Below are positions 21,664 to 35,785 of a stretch of DNA of 64,000 bases, one piece after another. This DNA is from Riptortus pedestris. Lineage: Eukaryota > Arthropoda > Insecta > Hemiptera > Alydidae. The first letter of the stretch is position 1, and each line of letters starts with the position of its first letter. Under the pieces are notes generated by a model that worked only from the letters and a program-made list of their open reading frames with translations, did not search any database and had not been told where the DNA came from. Position numbers and translations under genes: made by a program. The DNA lies in the NCBI GenBank assembly GCA_019009955.1, contig CM032228.1, forward strand, positions 127,941,001-128,005,000, in the 5' to 3' direction.

Positions 21664-22246
21664 AAACATTAGGAAGCTTATACTACTGAATAGGTTAGAT
21701 TTTTATTGGCCTGATTATTTAGTTCGGGTGTCATCCTCGATTCTATTGTCTCTTACAAAGATGGTGCCTTTGCATCAAAGCGCTTGCCAACTGTACTCGA
21801 CCATCAGAGATCTGTCTTCACTGACAGATATTACAACAGTTCTCATATAACCAAATTATTGATTTCCCAGAAGTAAAATCTGCTAAATCCAGTGTGATGA
21901 AGAAAGTTCATCACTGCGCCAATGAAAATCAATTACGGCTTCGATTCGAAAGACGAACAAGGGCACTTTTCTTTTGCATGTGTTTCTCTGTTCTCAACTT
22001 CCGCTCTCGTTTGTAAGGTATTGGAGGTATGTTATGAGTGGATTGATATATGTAGTCTTATCATATTCTAAGGAGAATCCAGATGTAGAAGGGATTATTT
22101 TAGCAGTTATTTGGCAAGGGTTTAACAAAATAAAAAGTGATGCTTTCGTAAGTTCTTTATTACCCCCTACTTGTTTCATGCTTTTCTTGACATTTCTTTT
22201 GGGGCTAAAATGATTCAAAGGTATAATTATTTAAATATCCTTACAA
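21664..22246. other. No gene recognised
   Basis: Short overlapping open frames on both strands near 21974-22218 have no recognisable motif. Confidence 0.35.
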
Positions 22247-22247
22247 A

Positions 22248-22437
22248 TTTATTATTATTATTTTTTAACGTCCACGTCTTGCTAATATGGCTAATCGGAA
22301 CGGATGAGGTACCCCCTCTCGGTACAGGTGACTCCCTTTTCTAGCCTGGGTGGAACTAAGGATTTTATGTAAATTTCTATTGCCCAGATGATAGGATTCG
22401 TTCTCCAGGTTTACCATGTAAGATTAAGACTAATGAA
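22248..22437 (-). repeat. SX SINE copy 6, diverged
   Basis: Reverse copy recognised by TTAACGTCCACG, GGCTAATCGGAACGG, CCTTTTCTAGCCTGGG and GGTTTACCATGTAAGATTAAG. The B-box region is largely lost. Confidence 0.7.
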
Positions 22438-22487
22438 AATTTTTTTTTTTAACCTTAAATTATGAAAAGAATAAACCACATAATATT

Positions 22488-23105
22488 TTTGCGAAAACTA
22501 CGTATATGAAAAATTAAACAGTGTAAATACATATTTAAAAAGTACGAAGCAGATCAAAGGAGCCGACTGATAGTCTAGCCGGTCTCGGCAATACCCGTCC
22601 GTGATCTAGAAGTTCTAGACCATTCCACTTTGATGTTCTCTGCTCGTCTATAAAAACGGCTCAGCTCGTCCCGAGAGCTAGTTTGTTCTCAGCTCTCTTC
22701 AAGTGACCAACAGTGTGTTCAGTGCAGCTTTAGTGAACAGTGCGTCTTAGTTGCAGAGCGGTAAAGTGTTTTATGTGAAGAACAAGTCTTGTGCCGTGTT
22801 TATGAAAAGAACAGTATAATGCCGTGTTTAAGTAAAGAACAGTGCAGTGGCGTTACCTTTGCGAAGATCAGTGCAGTGCCGTGTTTTTGTGAACTTGGGG
22901 TGAGTTATTGGACTGTGTAATAACAAGAACAGTGAAGCTATCAGTGCATACTGTGAGTAGTAATTAAGAATAATTATCCAGTTTAGTTCATTGTTAAATA
23001 AATTGTACAGTGATAAATACTCTGAAGCTTGAGTGTGTTTAATTTTGCCATCCAAAAGAACTCTAATAAACAACGTTTATTACTGATTGTGTAATAAATG
23101 TAACA
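22488..23105 (+). mobile_element. Solo LTR, copy 2
   Basis: The start has decayed to TTTGCGAAAACTACGTA; the end is AAATGTAACA. TATAAAAA lies at about 22649-22656. Tandem variants of about 30 bp around GAACAGTGCAGTG lie between about 22730 and 22900. ATATT borders both sides (22483-22487 and 23106-23110), consistent with a short AT-rich target duplication. Confidence 0.8.
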
Positions 23106-23110
23106 ATATT

Positions 23111-24795
23111 ATGTCATAATATACCTCCCCTCCAACTTGACGGCTCCAAAAAACTTCCCTTGTTGCATTTTTTGCCGAACGGTTTACTTTGTTAGGTTTT
23201 TTCTCCGTTATCTTAGCTTACTTTAGTTGTAGTTTATGTGACATTATTGTATGTATCTCATTGTTTATTTGGTCCAAGGATAAAGATAAATTCAGAAAAT
23301 TAATTGAAATATGATAAGTATCCCAAATTGTCTTGTCGAGATTGACAAAGCTGGATGCCCTCATCGTTTGATTCACAGAAAGCGATCTGAGATAAGTGCG
23401 TGAGTATGGAATGAGTGTTCAATTTGTGGCAGTTGAGTTGGCAACTAAATCAGAAGCCCACTGGGGGCACTATGCCCCACAGCGGCCCCAGGCCGGTTTC
23501 TAATGAGGTAAATGCTGTCGCTAACTCTCTGCTTCCGTTACTTACTGCCCTAGCACTCCATGGAGAGTTCTAATAAAGTTTTAACTGGGTAGGACAACGT
23601 TCAGCAAGTATTTGGGCAAAAACTTGGGTTCAAGAATAATAAAATTCTGATCATGATGCCTTCTCATATTTTGTTCTATTCTTCTTGTTGTGTATGAACC
23701 TCGTGTGAATCAAACTTGAAAAGGAAACTAGGCATGTAATTGTCAATAATACAATAGCTTTATCCGAAAATATATCAGCCGGATTGAATGCTGAAAACGT
23801 TAAAATATAAATAATTCGGTTAATATTGCCAAGAGAAAAATCTGTAGAACAAAAATTGTTGGATACTTCTTTATCTGTAAAACTGTCTAAGATTTTTTGA
23901 TCATACCCACTATAACTGAGACATTTACGGTTTTTGTTTTCCCTATCTTTAACCCCCACCGTTCCTCTGGTTCAATTTTGATCTCGATCGACTATAATAG
24001 AGGTTAAAAAAAAAATTGATGCCTCTAGGGCATGAAGTTACTGGAGTTCATTAATTACGTCACTTCGTATATTTTTGAATTTATCTCAAACAGTAAATAT
24101 CCGGTGAGTCAATATCTGGATTTTAGGTTTGGAATAAAAACGGTTCATGATATATTAGCCTAATGTTGAAATTAGAAAGGCTTAGGAGAGAAGGTTTCAT
24201 AATACTGGAAATTATACTCGCATGACTTTGTTAATATTCGACTTAAAAAAAAAAATTGGCATCAACTAAATATGCATAATTTAATTAAGACTGGAAATGC
24301 TGCAATCATTTTTCGGAATGAGAGTAGTAAAAAATCTGTTATTTTTAGAACATAAATGTTTTTTTGTGAGTTTATGATACATTTAGTGGAGAAACATTAG
24401 CGTGGAAAGGACCTTTAGTTTCGAGAAGGATAATATAATTGCTGAACTAGTGATAGATCACGTCTCTAAACGTCATTAAGATTACAGAAGATATTTTACA
24501 CAATTATTTTTAGAGCAGTTAAAATAATTCTCACTAAGAAGCTGGGTATTGGCATTTATGGGGAAGGTAGCTATTTAGAATGTCCTCATAACGCGAATTT
24601 GTTTGTACTTATGACGCTCGAGTTTGTGTTGCGGTCGCAATTTAATTTTAAACGTGTTTCCAACCTGGATATATTAACTTTTATGTAGAACTAAAGCTCA
24701 GGTTTTATTCTAAAATTAACTTAGTCAAATCAGATAGACTAAATTGGATTGGTTATGGGTGTTTAAAGAAAAGCCGAAATGAAGAGGCGTCTCAG
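23111..24795. other. No gene recognised
   Basis: A slightly GC-richer patch lies near 23450-23560. The 102-codon minus-strand open frame at 23651-23959 shows no domain, and its composition looks like random AT-rich DNA. Confidence 0.35.
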
Positions 24796-24932
24796 AACCA
24801 CCATTTTCTAGGAAGAATGGGGCTAAGGATTGTATTTAATGAGTTCATCACTAATATAAATTTCTATCGCCCAGGCAGGAGTCGAACTTGCCAGTTTATG
24901 TTTACCATGTGAGATAAAAAGACAACGCAAAA
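24796..24932 (-). repeat. SX SINE copy 7, partial
   Basis: ACCACCATTTTCTAGGAAG, GATTGTATTTAATGAGTTC, the B-box complement CAGGAGTCGAACTTGCC near 24875-24891, and TTTACCATGTGAGAT. The tail side is missing. Confidence 0.7.
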
Positions 24933-27368
24933 AATGTAGAATAGATAGTGGTTAGTTTCGCTTTCAAAACGTGGAAAATCTGCTCAACGAACACAGACCT
25001 GTGTGAGAGACTTTTGTTTCCTTACACCATATGTGATTGGTCGATGACTTAGCTTGTTATTGAAGAGGCCAATTGATTTGCAGCATTATCAGTAGATTGT
25101 GAAAGCTAAATAAAATAATGCAATTGACATTGATAACTTAAATGTTATTGCGGAGAATAGTAATTGAAGTGTGATATGACATATTTGTAGTGTACAATTA
25201 CAAATTGCTAAATTAATATGCGATCTAAGCTTGTCTTTCTGTGAAATAGATCTAGTGGAACACATTTCAAATTATAGAGATAAACATTAACCATGCATAT
25301 TCTGATTTGTAACCCTATGTAACGGATGTGGGAGGCTCTGAGAGTGCAGAACTTGCGAACGTTAGAGAAATAATATGAATTAATGGGGCGTGATCAAACC
25401 CTTTTACAATGCAACGTGGCGTGAATCGGGGGGACAGCCTATGCCCGCTACTTTTCATAATAATTATTTATGAGGCCTACAAGACAAGCAAAGCCTGCCA
25501 AGAACTTCGAAAACTAATCAGATTTCCCATGTGCTGTAATGGAATAACTCACTTATGATGCCATCTCATATTTTTTACTCTATTTCTGTCGTAGGAAAGC
25601 CTCCTGTAAACAAAGGACTGTTGAAATGCAAGGTGGTAATGAGATAGTTAGTGATATAATACCTTAAAGTGAGAATTTTTGTAGGAAAAGGGGTCAACTA
25701 AACACAACATAATTCAAATTAACTTAATATTCGAGTTTGGGGAAATTTTTATCACAGCAAAGTTGCATAACTTTGTTAATTAGTTTGTTATGGATCTTGG
25801 GTTTGAGGTCCATGGGCGGGCTCACATTAGATTGAGAACTGGCCAGTTAACTATGTTGAGGTTTAAATCCAAATTTAGCAAATAAATGATTGGTAGACTA
25901 AAAGCACATCAATTCAGGGTTTGAGATTAATAGTGATAGAATCGAGACGGATCTCATCTTGAAGATTTATTGGCAGGTATTTTGTTTTCTCTTAAAACTA
26001 TCAATCTTAAGCCGTCATTAATGTTTAGACATAACTTGGTTATATTGCCTTCCATTATTGTGGGTTTACTTTCATTGATTGTTTAGATAGCAACTATGGC
26101 TCGTTTTATTAGGGGTTTGCCTGCAGTACGTCGTTTGCAACCAAAGCAATTTCTTTGGCAAGTCCACAATTTAGGTTATAGAAATTATCCAATATGTTTA
26201 TACAAATATTCCGTGGATTAATTTAGGAAACCTCTGGGAATGATATCAATTACTGGATTGAATAGAGATGTCATACGCCTTGAGCCACACCAATTAATAC
26301 ACTTCAGCTTCTATTTACCTTTGATAAGGAGACTTCTGGTTTCCCTCTAATGCTTGTTGCACCTGGTAACATCACCAGAGTCTTTTTATATTTGTGCCTG
26401 CCTTTTCTTGAACACGAAACTAGAGTCCCTCATACCCATGTATCTTCAAAGTAGAAGTGCCCGCCTTTTGCTTGCCGCTAGGATCAATTTTAACCATACA
26501 TACGAGAATTTGAAAGCCTTTTTATGTTTTTTTAATATTTTGGTGAGTGTGCCACTGTGAATGAATGGGTTTAAACATTGATGAACACTTGTATCACAGA
26601 ATTAAGTTTTTAAGTAGATTTTCTAAAGTTTAAACAAATAAGTTACTAAATAGCTTCTTACAAACCAAAATATTATATATTGATTAAATTAGTAATGTTT
26701 CGAAGAAAAACAGAAGCAATAAGTAAACTGAGGAGGCAAAAATCGTTCATTGGGAGAGGGAAGGTATTGGATAAGTGAAAAAAAAAAACAAAGATGACCT
26801 AAAACTTCACTTTTCCTTATTTAGATATGGAGTCAGTGTTAATTGAGAACGGACGGGAGTAACATATGCTTCGCATGTGCGTCTCTGTCTGTCGACTAAC
26901 TTCCTGTGAGTGGTAAACTGTCCTACCGTAAACCTCCACGTAACTCCTTTCCTCCTATACAATTGCCCGCATCCTATTTTAAATGAAATACCCGCATCTC
27001 TTGGGAATTTTGATCCTATTTCATTTTTTCCATGAGATATACTTTATTAACGACTACTGGATACTAAACGATATTATGTTACAGACCATCCATTTCACTT
27101 TAACAATTTCTTTGGGGTTGTAATATGGAATCAAATATTTTAATTGCTTGGCAGTATAAGCCAACATTTTTCTATATTTTCAAATTAAGTAGCATAATTC
27201 AGAAATACCTCTTCTGGTAGTTATAATATATATTCAAACTTGACACAAATATGCACAGAAATTCTTCTCTGTAATATTTAGTATTAATTATTCCAGTTCA
27301 TAGTTTTTCAATAGTCCGACAGTTCCGAAAGTTTCTCTTGTGGTAACTTGATAAGTCTGGTATTATTA
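24933..27368. other. No gene recognised
   Basis: About 2.4 kb with no supported feature, apart from an AGATTTCCCATGTGC scrap of HX near 25521-25535. Confidence 0.35.
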
Positions 27369-27749
27369 CAAATGTATATAACAATATTTATAGTAAATTT
27401 AATTTGCAATTAGATTGACTTATACAATTTTTCGATCCGACGCATAATAACGGAGATATTTCGAATTTTCAAAAATCCCCCCTCTAACCCCCCCCCCCGC
27501 CACTGGTCCGATTTCAGCCATTAACGAACTTGATCTTTCTTTTTACATAAAACGATTAAATATGGTTTGGTAACAATCAAACAAAAATTGCGACAGCTAG
27601 AGCGTTAACAGACATATATATAAAATTTTATACGAACCTCATTTTCGTCAAGTCCTGGGTAGGATCGATGGACATTTGAGGAAATGTTTCAAAACTCGCG
27701 TCATGAGTTCGACCTTAATAGCTGATTTCCCTAACGGGAAATCTGCTAA
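27369..27749 (+). repeat. HX copy, 5'-truncated
   Basis: Begins within the interior (AATGTATATAACAATATTTA), has a C-rich run at 27477-27498 and a very short TATATA core near 27615, and ends GATTTCCCTAACGGGAAATCTGCTAA. Confidence 0.85.
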
Positions 27750-28226
27750 AAAATCAGTGGGTTCAGTGCTATGCACTTCTTTACTTCTTACGGGAATATG
27801 AGAATTCCCCGGCATTGGTGAGACTATTACCTAGTACGGTAGAAACAATTTATCCTATTCTATTTCCCGTCAGATAGAACATCGATCAGTCACCTATTAA
27901 ATTTAAAGCTAAATTGTTTGTTTTGCTACTCTCTTTCTCTTTTTGGCAATAACGTTGTTATCTCATCTTTCAATATTCATTAATAATAATAGGAGAAAAT
28001 GAATATTCTCCATTATATGTTACCGAATTAATTAATTTGTTTAGATATTATTTTTTTTTGTTGGGGAGGGGTCAGCCGATTTCCTAAAATTTATTAAGAT
28101 GACTCTTAATTGGTTTATTGCTGATTATAACTATGTTCAATTTATCTATTTGTTTCTTCTCAACATTTACGAAATCTGTGTGGGTTATAATTAAGAGAGT
28201 TAGAGATTTTCAAAAAGGCCATGCAT

Positions 28227-28374
28227 GCATTTATCTCAAAACGTAAAAGTTCAATGAAAATATTTGGTATTTAGGCTTCAAATAAAGTGCTTCATAATAT
28301 AACAGCTTATTGTTAATATGACATTAGGTAGGAGTTTACTCAAGGCTTAAAAGTAAAAAAGGGAAATCTGCTAA
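28227..28374 (+). repeat. HX fragment, older subfamily
   Basis: GCATTTATCTCAAAACGTAA, then TTTGGTATTTAGGCTTCAAA, joined to a GGGAAATCTGCTAA end; internally deleted. Confidence 0.7.
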
Positions 28375-28650
28375 TAAAAAACAACAAATTCACTAGTAGA
28401 CAATTTATAATTTATCACAAAATGCCTATATCGATGATTGACAACGTCAGGGGTGAAACCCCTTGAATGCTTACACCGAAGGATCTAGGGTGAAAATGGA
28501 CACAAGAGAAAAAAACAAAGAAACGATAGAGAGGAGGTGTACTTAGTAGGTACCTACTGGAAGTTACTCTTGTAGAGAAATTATGAATAGTTAGGAATAT
28601 TATTCTTAGTAGTTTTAGCAAATTTTTGAGATCGTATTTATTTCGCCAAC

Positions 28651-28985
28651 GGGCACTGATGACGTTGCTTGCTCCCTAAAAGTGCACTTTTCTTAGTAAA
28701 GTACATGTTGAGTACAAGGCCCAGATTATTGAACTACGAGCGTCACATCGCATTATCGGATAAGAAAAATTGGTTTAATTTTATTGGATGACTATTTTTT
28801 AAATTTTCTACTTTATCCTGTACATGTTTTGTGACTGTTTTTACACTGTTGGTCATGCTATGTTTGTTATTTAAGGTCTTAAGGTTTTTGATTGTCAGCA
28901 GGCACTGATGATGGAGCGCTGGCTCTGAAAGTGCACTTTCAAATGAAAACACTTGTAGAGGACGAGGCCTTTTTATTGATCCTGA
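28651..28985. repeat. Pair of ~85-bp direct repeats
   Basis: GGGCACTGATGACG...AGTGCACTTTT...ACAAGGCCCAGATTATTGAAC (28651-28736) resembles AGGCACTGATGATGG...AAGTGCACTTTC...ACGAGGCCTTTTTATTGATC (28898-28981). The CTGATGATGG...CTCTGAAAG pattern resembles non-coding ends of Penelope-like elements, which often have tandem pseudo-LTRs; that link is a guess. Confidence 0.5.
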
Positions 28986-29435
28986 GCGTAGATGAATATT
29001 GAGATCCTCTAGAAAAGTATTGGGGTATTCCTCTATGAAATTCAGTACTCCCAGTTAAAGCAACTGGTCACATTTAAGCTAGGACTTTTTAGACCTAAAA
29101 GCAGTGCAGGCCCAAAAGTTTTGAGCGTCAACAAAATAAAATTTAAAGAAAAAATAGAAAGGGTTTCTTGGTATAAGTTTACTCATGGAAATGCCTGAAA
29201 ATGAGCAATTGGATATAAGAATTGATTTAGGGGAGATAGAAGCAAGTGTTTATATACTTAATGCTGATAAGTTGCTGACAATGCAACTGAAACCGTGGAA
29301 AGGCAGGATCTGCTGCTGTAACTCTATACTGCCGACCAGCCATATTTCAATCTCTTAAAAAACTCAATATCCACGCGCGTATAATTCACAACATATATAA
29401 CAGTTAGAATAATTAAACATTGAATAAAATGTGCA

Positions 29436-29662
29436 CTGAGACTCAGTTTAGCCATGTGAGATAAAGCGTCGACCTTAATCTCACATTGTAAACCTTGAAT
29501 GGCGAGTTCGATTCCCACTCTGGGCAATAGGAGTTTATTTTGTGACGAAATACACACTAAATAAAATCCTTAGTCCCACCCTGCCTAGAAAATGGTGGTA
29601 ACCTGTAGATAACCAGTCCCACATAGCCTCAGTTGCAAAAAGTGGACGTTAATAAATAATTT
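29436..29662 (+). repeat. SX SINE copy 8
   Basis: Forward full copy: B box GAGTTCGATTCCCAC near 29505-29519, tail GTGGACGTTAATAAATAA. AAAATGTGCA (29426-29435) and AAAATATGCA (29663-29672) are a probable target duplication with one change. Confidence 0.9.
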
Positions 29663-30212
29663 AAAATATGCAACTTCAATATTTTATTTTTTACGTGCAA
29701 TTTCTTTATAATTTCTGAATTGTAGGCCGTAAGTGTATGAGAATTCAATACTGATACGGTTATTTTGCAGGTAAAGTATTTAATTAATTGTCACAGAGGA
29801 AAGCACTGATTAGTTATAAGTTCGACCTTCGATGGAAAAAGAATAAATAATAGTGAGGATGATGTTGTCGTGAGCATTTGTGGGTGCACTCATTTTCATT
29901 TCTTATTTTGTTTCTGATATCAAATTCGTAATATGAAACTCTTCTAGTTGAAATATTGAGTTCAATGTCAGGCAAAAGAAAGTTCGAGTTAAGAATAAAT
30001 ATTTCAAAATCTGACGCTAGTCCAAGACACGGTCGATTGTAGGGTATTAATTATTACAAGTATTATGATGAACAATAATGGCCGCTAATTAGAAATATAG
30101 CCTATTTTTAGATTAATAAAGCAATACGTTTTGGACAATGCAAGGTTGGATTAACGATTATAAGTAATGAATTGTATGGTTCATGTTAAAACTTGGATAA
30201 AATATTATAAAT

Positions 30213-30432
30213 ATGGGACTCAGGTTAGCCCTGCGAGTAAAAGCTTTGCCTTTAATCTCACATGGTAAACCTAGAGTGGCGAGTTCGATTCTTGCCTGGA
30301 CAAAGGAATTTATTTAGTGAAGGAATTCATTAAATAAAATCTTGAGTGCCACCCTGGCTAGAAAAACCTGTAGATACACCGTCCCAATTAGCCTCAGTTG
30401 CAAAAAGTGGACGTTAATAAATAATAATAATA
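30213..30432 (+). repeat. SX SINE copy 9
   Basis: Forward copy: GGGACTCAGGTTAGCCCTGCGAG head, B box GAGTTCGATTCTTGCC near 30280-30295, and an AATAAT tail. ATAAATAT on both sides may be the target duplication. A few bases are deleted in the AGAAAAGGGTGGTAACC block. Confidence 0.88.
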
Positions 30433-30686
30433 AATATTTTATATCATATGTTTATCTGCTTCACTATAGAATATGATATCGGTTTTATACTGTCATTTGG
30501 GAAGAAAATGTAGTTTCACAGTCATAGTTAACTATGAACTTCTTTTATTTGGGAGGAGGGGGACTCCATCGAAGAAGAGAATAAATTAATAAATACTCTT
30601 GAGGCATTCAATTTTTTTTTTTTAAAAGCTTTTCAGGTCCAATAATGGAATATTCACGGTGAAAGTCACTTGATAAAAACGACCTT

Positions 30687-30853
30687 TTAGCAGATTTCCC
30701 TTAAGGGAAATCAGCTATTGAGGTTGTACTCATGACGGAATTTCCGAAATTTTTCTTCAAATGTCCATCGATCCTACCTAGTAGATGACGAAAATGAGGT
30801 CCGTTCAAAACTGTATATATATATCTATATATATATATATATAGATATATATA

Positions 30854-30930
<77 letters not shown>

Positions 30931-31337
30931 TTGTCTGTTACCGCTCTAGCGGTCGCAATTTTTGTTTAATCGTTACCAAACTCGATATTTAGTTGTTTTA
31001 TGTAAAAAGAAAGATCAAGTTCGTTAACGGCTGAAATCGGACCAGTGGGAGGGGGGGGGTTTAGAGGGGAGGATTTTCTAAAATTCGAAATATCTTCGTT
31101 ACTATACGTCGGATCGAAAAATTGTACAGAACCAATCTTAAATTTACTATAAATATTGTCATATACATTTTTTCTCTATCTTGAATATTAACCGAGATAT
31201 TTGCATTTTTATTAAATGGGGCGCCTAACAAAGCTAGTTCGGCCGTTTCCTTCACTGGCTCGGCTCTCGTGAAATTTCTCTATTGTAAAACTTCACGAGG
31301 GAAATCTGCATAGTTTACGCTGCCCCTGCGTGACGGA
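30687..31337 (-). repeat. HX copy, near full length (651 bp)
   Basis: Starts TTAGCAG followed by the exact 20-bp hairpin palindrome, has an interrupted (TA)n core at about 30813-30926, then TTGTCTGTTACCGCTCTAGCGG and GACCAGTGGGAGGGGGGGGG, and ends CCCCTGCGTGACGGA. It has lost the GCCGCCAGAGCTCTC block seen at 39024-39038. Confidence 0.9.
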
Positions 31338-32800
31338 CTTTTTTTTTTTCTTCGAACATCTTTATTTCAGAGAAAACTCCATGTTTCGAGATCTTAATAC
31401 CACTCTCCAGTGAAACTTTTCTTCACTCTAATGAGGTGTTTGCTCTCTTCTTTATAACCTACTTGCAACGCATATTGATGTTACATGCATAAATATGTGT
31501 CATGTCTAATGGAAACAGTGCCTATTTGGAACTTACGTTGGATTATTTAAGCCAATTATAGTTACTGTAGTAGAAATGTGAAAATCACATAATTAGTAGT
31601 GGGGTTTTAATTGTGGCAAGATACTAAAACATTAAAATAACTCCGTTAATATTTTTCTACAACAAAATGCGTATACTAAGAATTGGAGTAAATAACTTAA
31701 CCCTCCCCTCTTTATTTCCTATTCTACTAAAACTATCGATTGTTATTTTTGCTTCAATAACTAAACAAAAGGCAGTTACAAAATACTATGAAGATGAATG
31801 ATCTCGGAGTGTAATAAAATCACAAAGGCAGTATGACGGAGTGTCACGTGGCCTGGAGCTATGGAGGAGGGTTGGAAGGGCCCTTACTTGTTCCTTTGTC
31901 CTGTAATTTGGACACGACCCATTTAAAACCAGTCCCTGCCTATGTAACATGTGGGATTCTCTCCAGCGCGTGCACTCATAATGTAAATCAAGCATTTTTT
32001 GTGGACTTAAAAAATCCTCTGTAGACGGCTTCTAAAAGGTTTAACTATTAAACATGCTGTCACAGAAAAGACATGGTCAATATACATGATTGTCAAACTT
32101 GCTCAAACACAGTTACCCATTCATACCTAAATTGGTTTAAACATTGTAATTCAGGGTGTCATGGTATCAAGGTGGAGGAATTTGAATGCCATCTCTACTA
32201 TATTTGATTAACATTGTATTATGACTTACCCTTTTGCCAATGCAGATGAAACCAATGAACAACAACCACCTCTTTGAATTCAAAGATCGGCAAGAAAAGA
32301 AAATGTGCCTAAAAAGAAAGTCTGTCACGCAGGTTCTGAGTATTTAGCGTTTTTTTTTCTAAATTTCTTAGAATTTATGGAATATATTTCAGTTTCATTA
32401 TTCAAATCTTATTAATGTCTAGGACTCGATACCAAACCTTGTGATTATAGTCTCCTTAAAGACAGCTAGCAGAATGTTAAATTACCGTGTAATTATGTTG
32501 ACGGGTATACAGTGAATCCGGGACAATAGTGCACTCTAGTATTATTAAAAAAATGTAATGTGTGTTTAGTAATGTCAAAAAACAAACCGAAACAACAATA
32601 TTTGAAACAATAACACCGAAAAACCCCGTAGAATTGGTAAAATATAATATACATGGACATTAATAGATTCATTAATTAAATGAAATCAGAACGCGAGCTA
32701 TCGCCATTAAAGTTACAAATGATTCAGCAACATGTTTACAGATTAACCAACATTGTTTGCTATAACATTTCGAAGATTTGAAGGACTTTTTGTGTAATTT
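31338..32800. other. No gene recognised
   Basis: A GC-richer island at about 31840-31980 is open on both strands (31786-31995 minus, 31833-32024 plus). No domain was recognised. The rest is AT-rich. Confidence 0.35.
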
Positions 32801-32804
32801 AGTC

Positions 32805-33020
32805 ATGTGACCTCAATAGCTACTTTCTCTAAGGAAAACCCGCTAAACCTCGATAAAAAAGCTCGTATCTCCTTAAGCATGAGTTGTATGAAGAAAAAAT
32901 GCGTTGGACGAAAGTTTTAGTAATTTAAACTTTCAACAAGCTTGGTTATACAACATATTTCGATCCGACTCGTAATATCAGAGATATTTTTATTTTGGTT
33001 GGCATACGAGTATGTCATTT
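32805..33020 (+). repeat. HX remnants, strongly diverged
   Basis: GTGACCTCAATAGCTACTTTC ending CCGCTAAA (to about 32847), then an interior-like TTATACAACATATTTCGATCC and AATATCAGAGATATTTT near 32945-32992, leading into a microsatellite. Confidence 0.5.
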
Positions 33021-33026
33021 CATTCT

Positions 33027-33028
<2 letters not shown>

Positions 33029-33114
<86 letters not shown>
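33029..33114. repeat. (CT)n(TA)n compound microsatellite
   Basis: About 36 bp of CT dinucleotides followed by about 50 bp of TA. The same CT-TA order occurs in the HX core at 43155-43234. Confidence 0.95.
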
Positions 33115-34169
<1,055 letters not shown>

Positions 34170-34521
34170 CTACTTGATTAATCCACATTCATGTTTGCCA
34201 TTAATTAACCTTAGCCTACTAGCATTTTAACATGCATTCCTAATTTTATTTCTATCTATCTATACTTCAAGGTGACGTAATGAAATTCAAATGATTTTAT
34301 TATACCTGCTGATTAATTTCATTATTAATTTGGGTAAATCTAATCGTAAATTTCCTCTCTATTGTTAAATCTAATACTTCGTTTGTAATAAACTGAAAGA
34401 ACGATTTCTCCTTAACTACCATCGTAATCCAAGCATAACAGCAAGTGGTAGGAGTAACAGTTCGTCCTAATCTCACTCCCGCCTCATTTTATCTCCGCTT
34501 AGTAATGTTTAGCAGATTTTG

Positions 34522-34524
<3 letters not shown>

Positions 34525-34557
<33 letters not shown>
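34525..34557. repeat. T homopolymer, 33 bp
   Basis: Uninterrupted T run preceded by TTTAGCAGATTTTGTGA, which resembles a decayed HX end. Confidence 0.95.
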
Positions 34558-34558
<1 letters not shown>

Positions 34559-35399
34559 AGACGCAGCAAACCTCTAAAACGACTTAAGAAAAAATAAAAG
34601 AAAATGGCTGGTGTATATTAACACCATGGTTATGCTGAGAGGCCCCTCTTGATGTATCAGTGATACTATTTTTAGGGGGTGGGGGCTCGGATTGGCTCTT
34701 GATTGTTCTTTATTAAATTTTTGTGAACATTATTTGGGTAGCTGGTATACCCTTCCGCTTATTAATCAGTTCGTCCCTGGCCTATAACTCCCCCTCCCAA
34801 TGTGATACGTATAATAAATAAGTCAGTATTAGTACGAAATATATAAGAACAGTTTATGAGCAAATAAATATGGAAAATAAATAAGATCTCCAAAAAGTGA
34901 TAGCCCTAAAATATACGTACAGTTAGAGTATATTTGTGTTAAAATAAAAAGACAAATTTTTGCCAACCGTAAAAGAAATATTGCTATTAGGAAACTTTTG
35001 AGAAGATAAAATGCTTTTTTTAAAAACAAAGCCAAACGCCTTCGACTGTTTTGAAAATTATTAATTCTTCCTTGATACCTTTTCTTTTGAAAATTAGAGT
35101 AATTAAAGCTATAAAGTGTTTATTAATTCCACAGTAGTATTTATCAAATTGACTATGCTTCTTTTTCAAAGCAGGTACACACTTCATCCATGCATAGAGA
35201 TATTTAATATCCCAGTATCTAGACAAACTAGTATATTAATGTTGGAAATTATGACGTTTGAATGCTGAACTTTTAGATCGATTGGGTTGGAATTCACTAC
35301 TTAAGTAGATTGGTAATTTATTTAATTAAGTGTTTTATTTTTTTTCTTTTCGCTGAAACATGAGGTTTGGAAAAGCCGTGAGTTTTCTACTAGATACGT
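34558..35399. other. No gene recognised
   Basis: Short AT-rich frames only (34829-35226, minus), without motifs. Confidence 0.35.
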
Positions 35400-35551
35400 T
35401 AATGGTTTACTCTAAACACTCTTAGTGAGCTTAGAATCGCGGGTTTTACTGTTGCTTGTGCAATGAAAATTACTTTAATGACGACCTCATTAAATGAAAC
35501 CCTCTGGTTAGAATATAGTGGTAACCTCTAGAATACCGTCCCAGGTGTTTA
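35400..35551 (+). repeat. SX SINE copy 10, old and degenerate
   Basis: TGAGCTTAGAATCGCGGGTT, then GACCTCATTAAATGAAACCCTCTGGTTAGAA and GTGGTAACCTCTAGA trace the SINE body. A younger SX copy is inserted at its 3' end. Confidence 0.6.
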
Positions 35552-35774
35552 TTATTATTGTTTGTTTATTATTATTTGCGTCCACTTTATGCTACTAGGC
35601 TAATCGGAACGGGTTATCTACAGGTTACCATCCTTTTCTAGCCAGGGTGGGCTCAAGGAGTTTATTTAGTGAGTCCGTCACTAAATTAATTTCTACTGCC
35701 CAGGGCGGGAATCGAACCCGCCACTCTAGGTCTACCGCGTGAGATTAGGACCAACGCCCTAACTCGCACGGTTT
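35552..35774 (-). repeat. SX SINE copy 11 with exact target duplication
   Basis: Reverse full copy of the same subtype as 9703-9925 (GGGCTCAAGGAG, GGGCGGGAATCGAACCCGCC). CCAGGTGTTTA flanks it exactly at 35541-35551 and 35775-35785. Confidence 0.93.
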
Positions 35775-35785
35775 CCAGGTGTTTA

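Noticed and set aside
21974..22218. Overlapping 74-79-codon ORFs on opposite strands
   Set aside because: No motif; mutual overlap suggests chance.
23651..23959. 102-codon minus-strand ORF as a gene
   Set aside because: No recognisable domain, AT-driven composition, no neighbouring exon signals that I could support.
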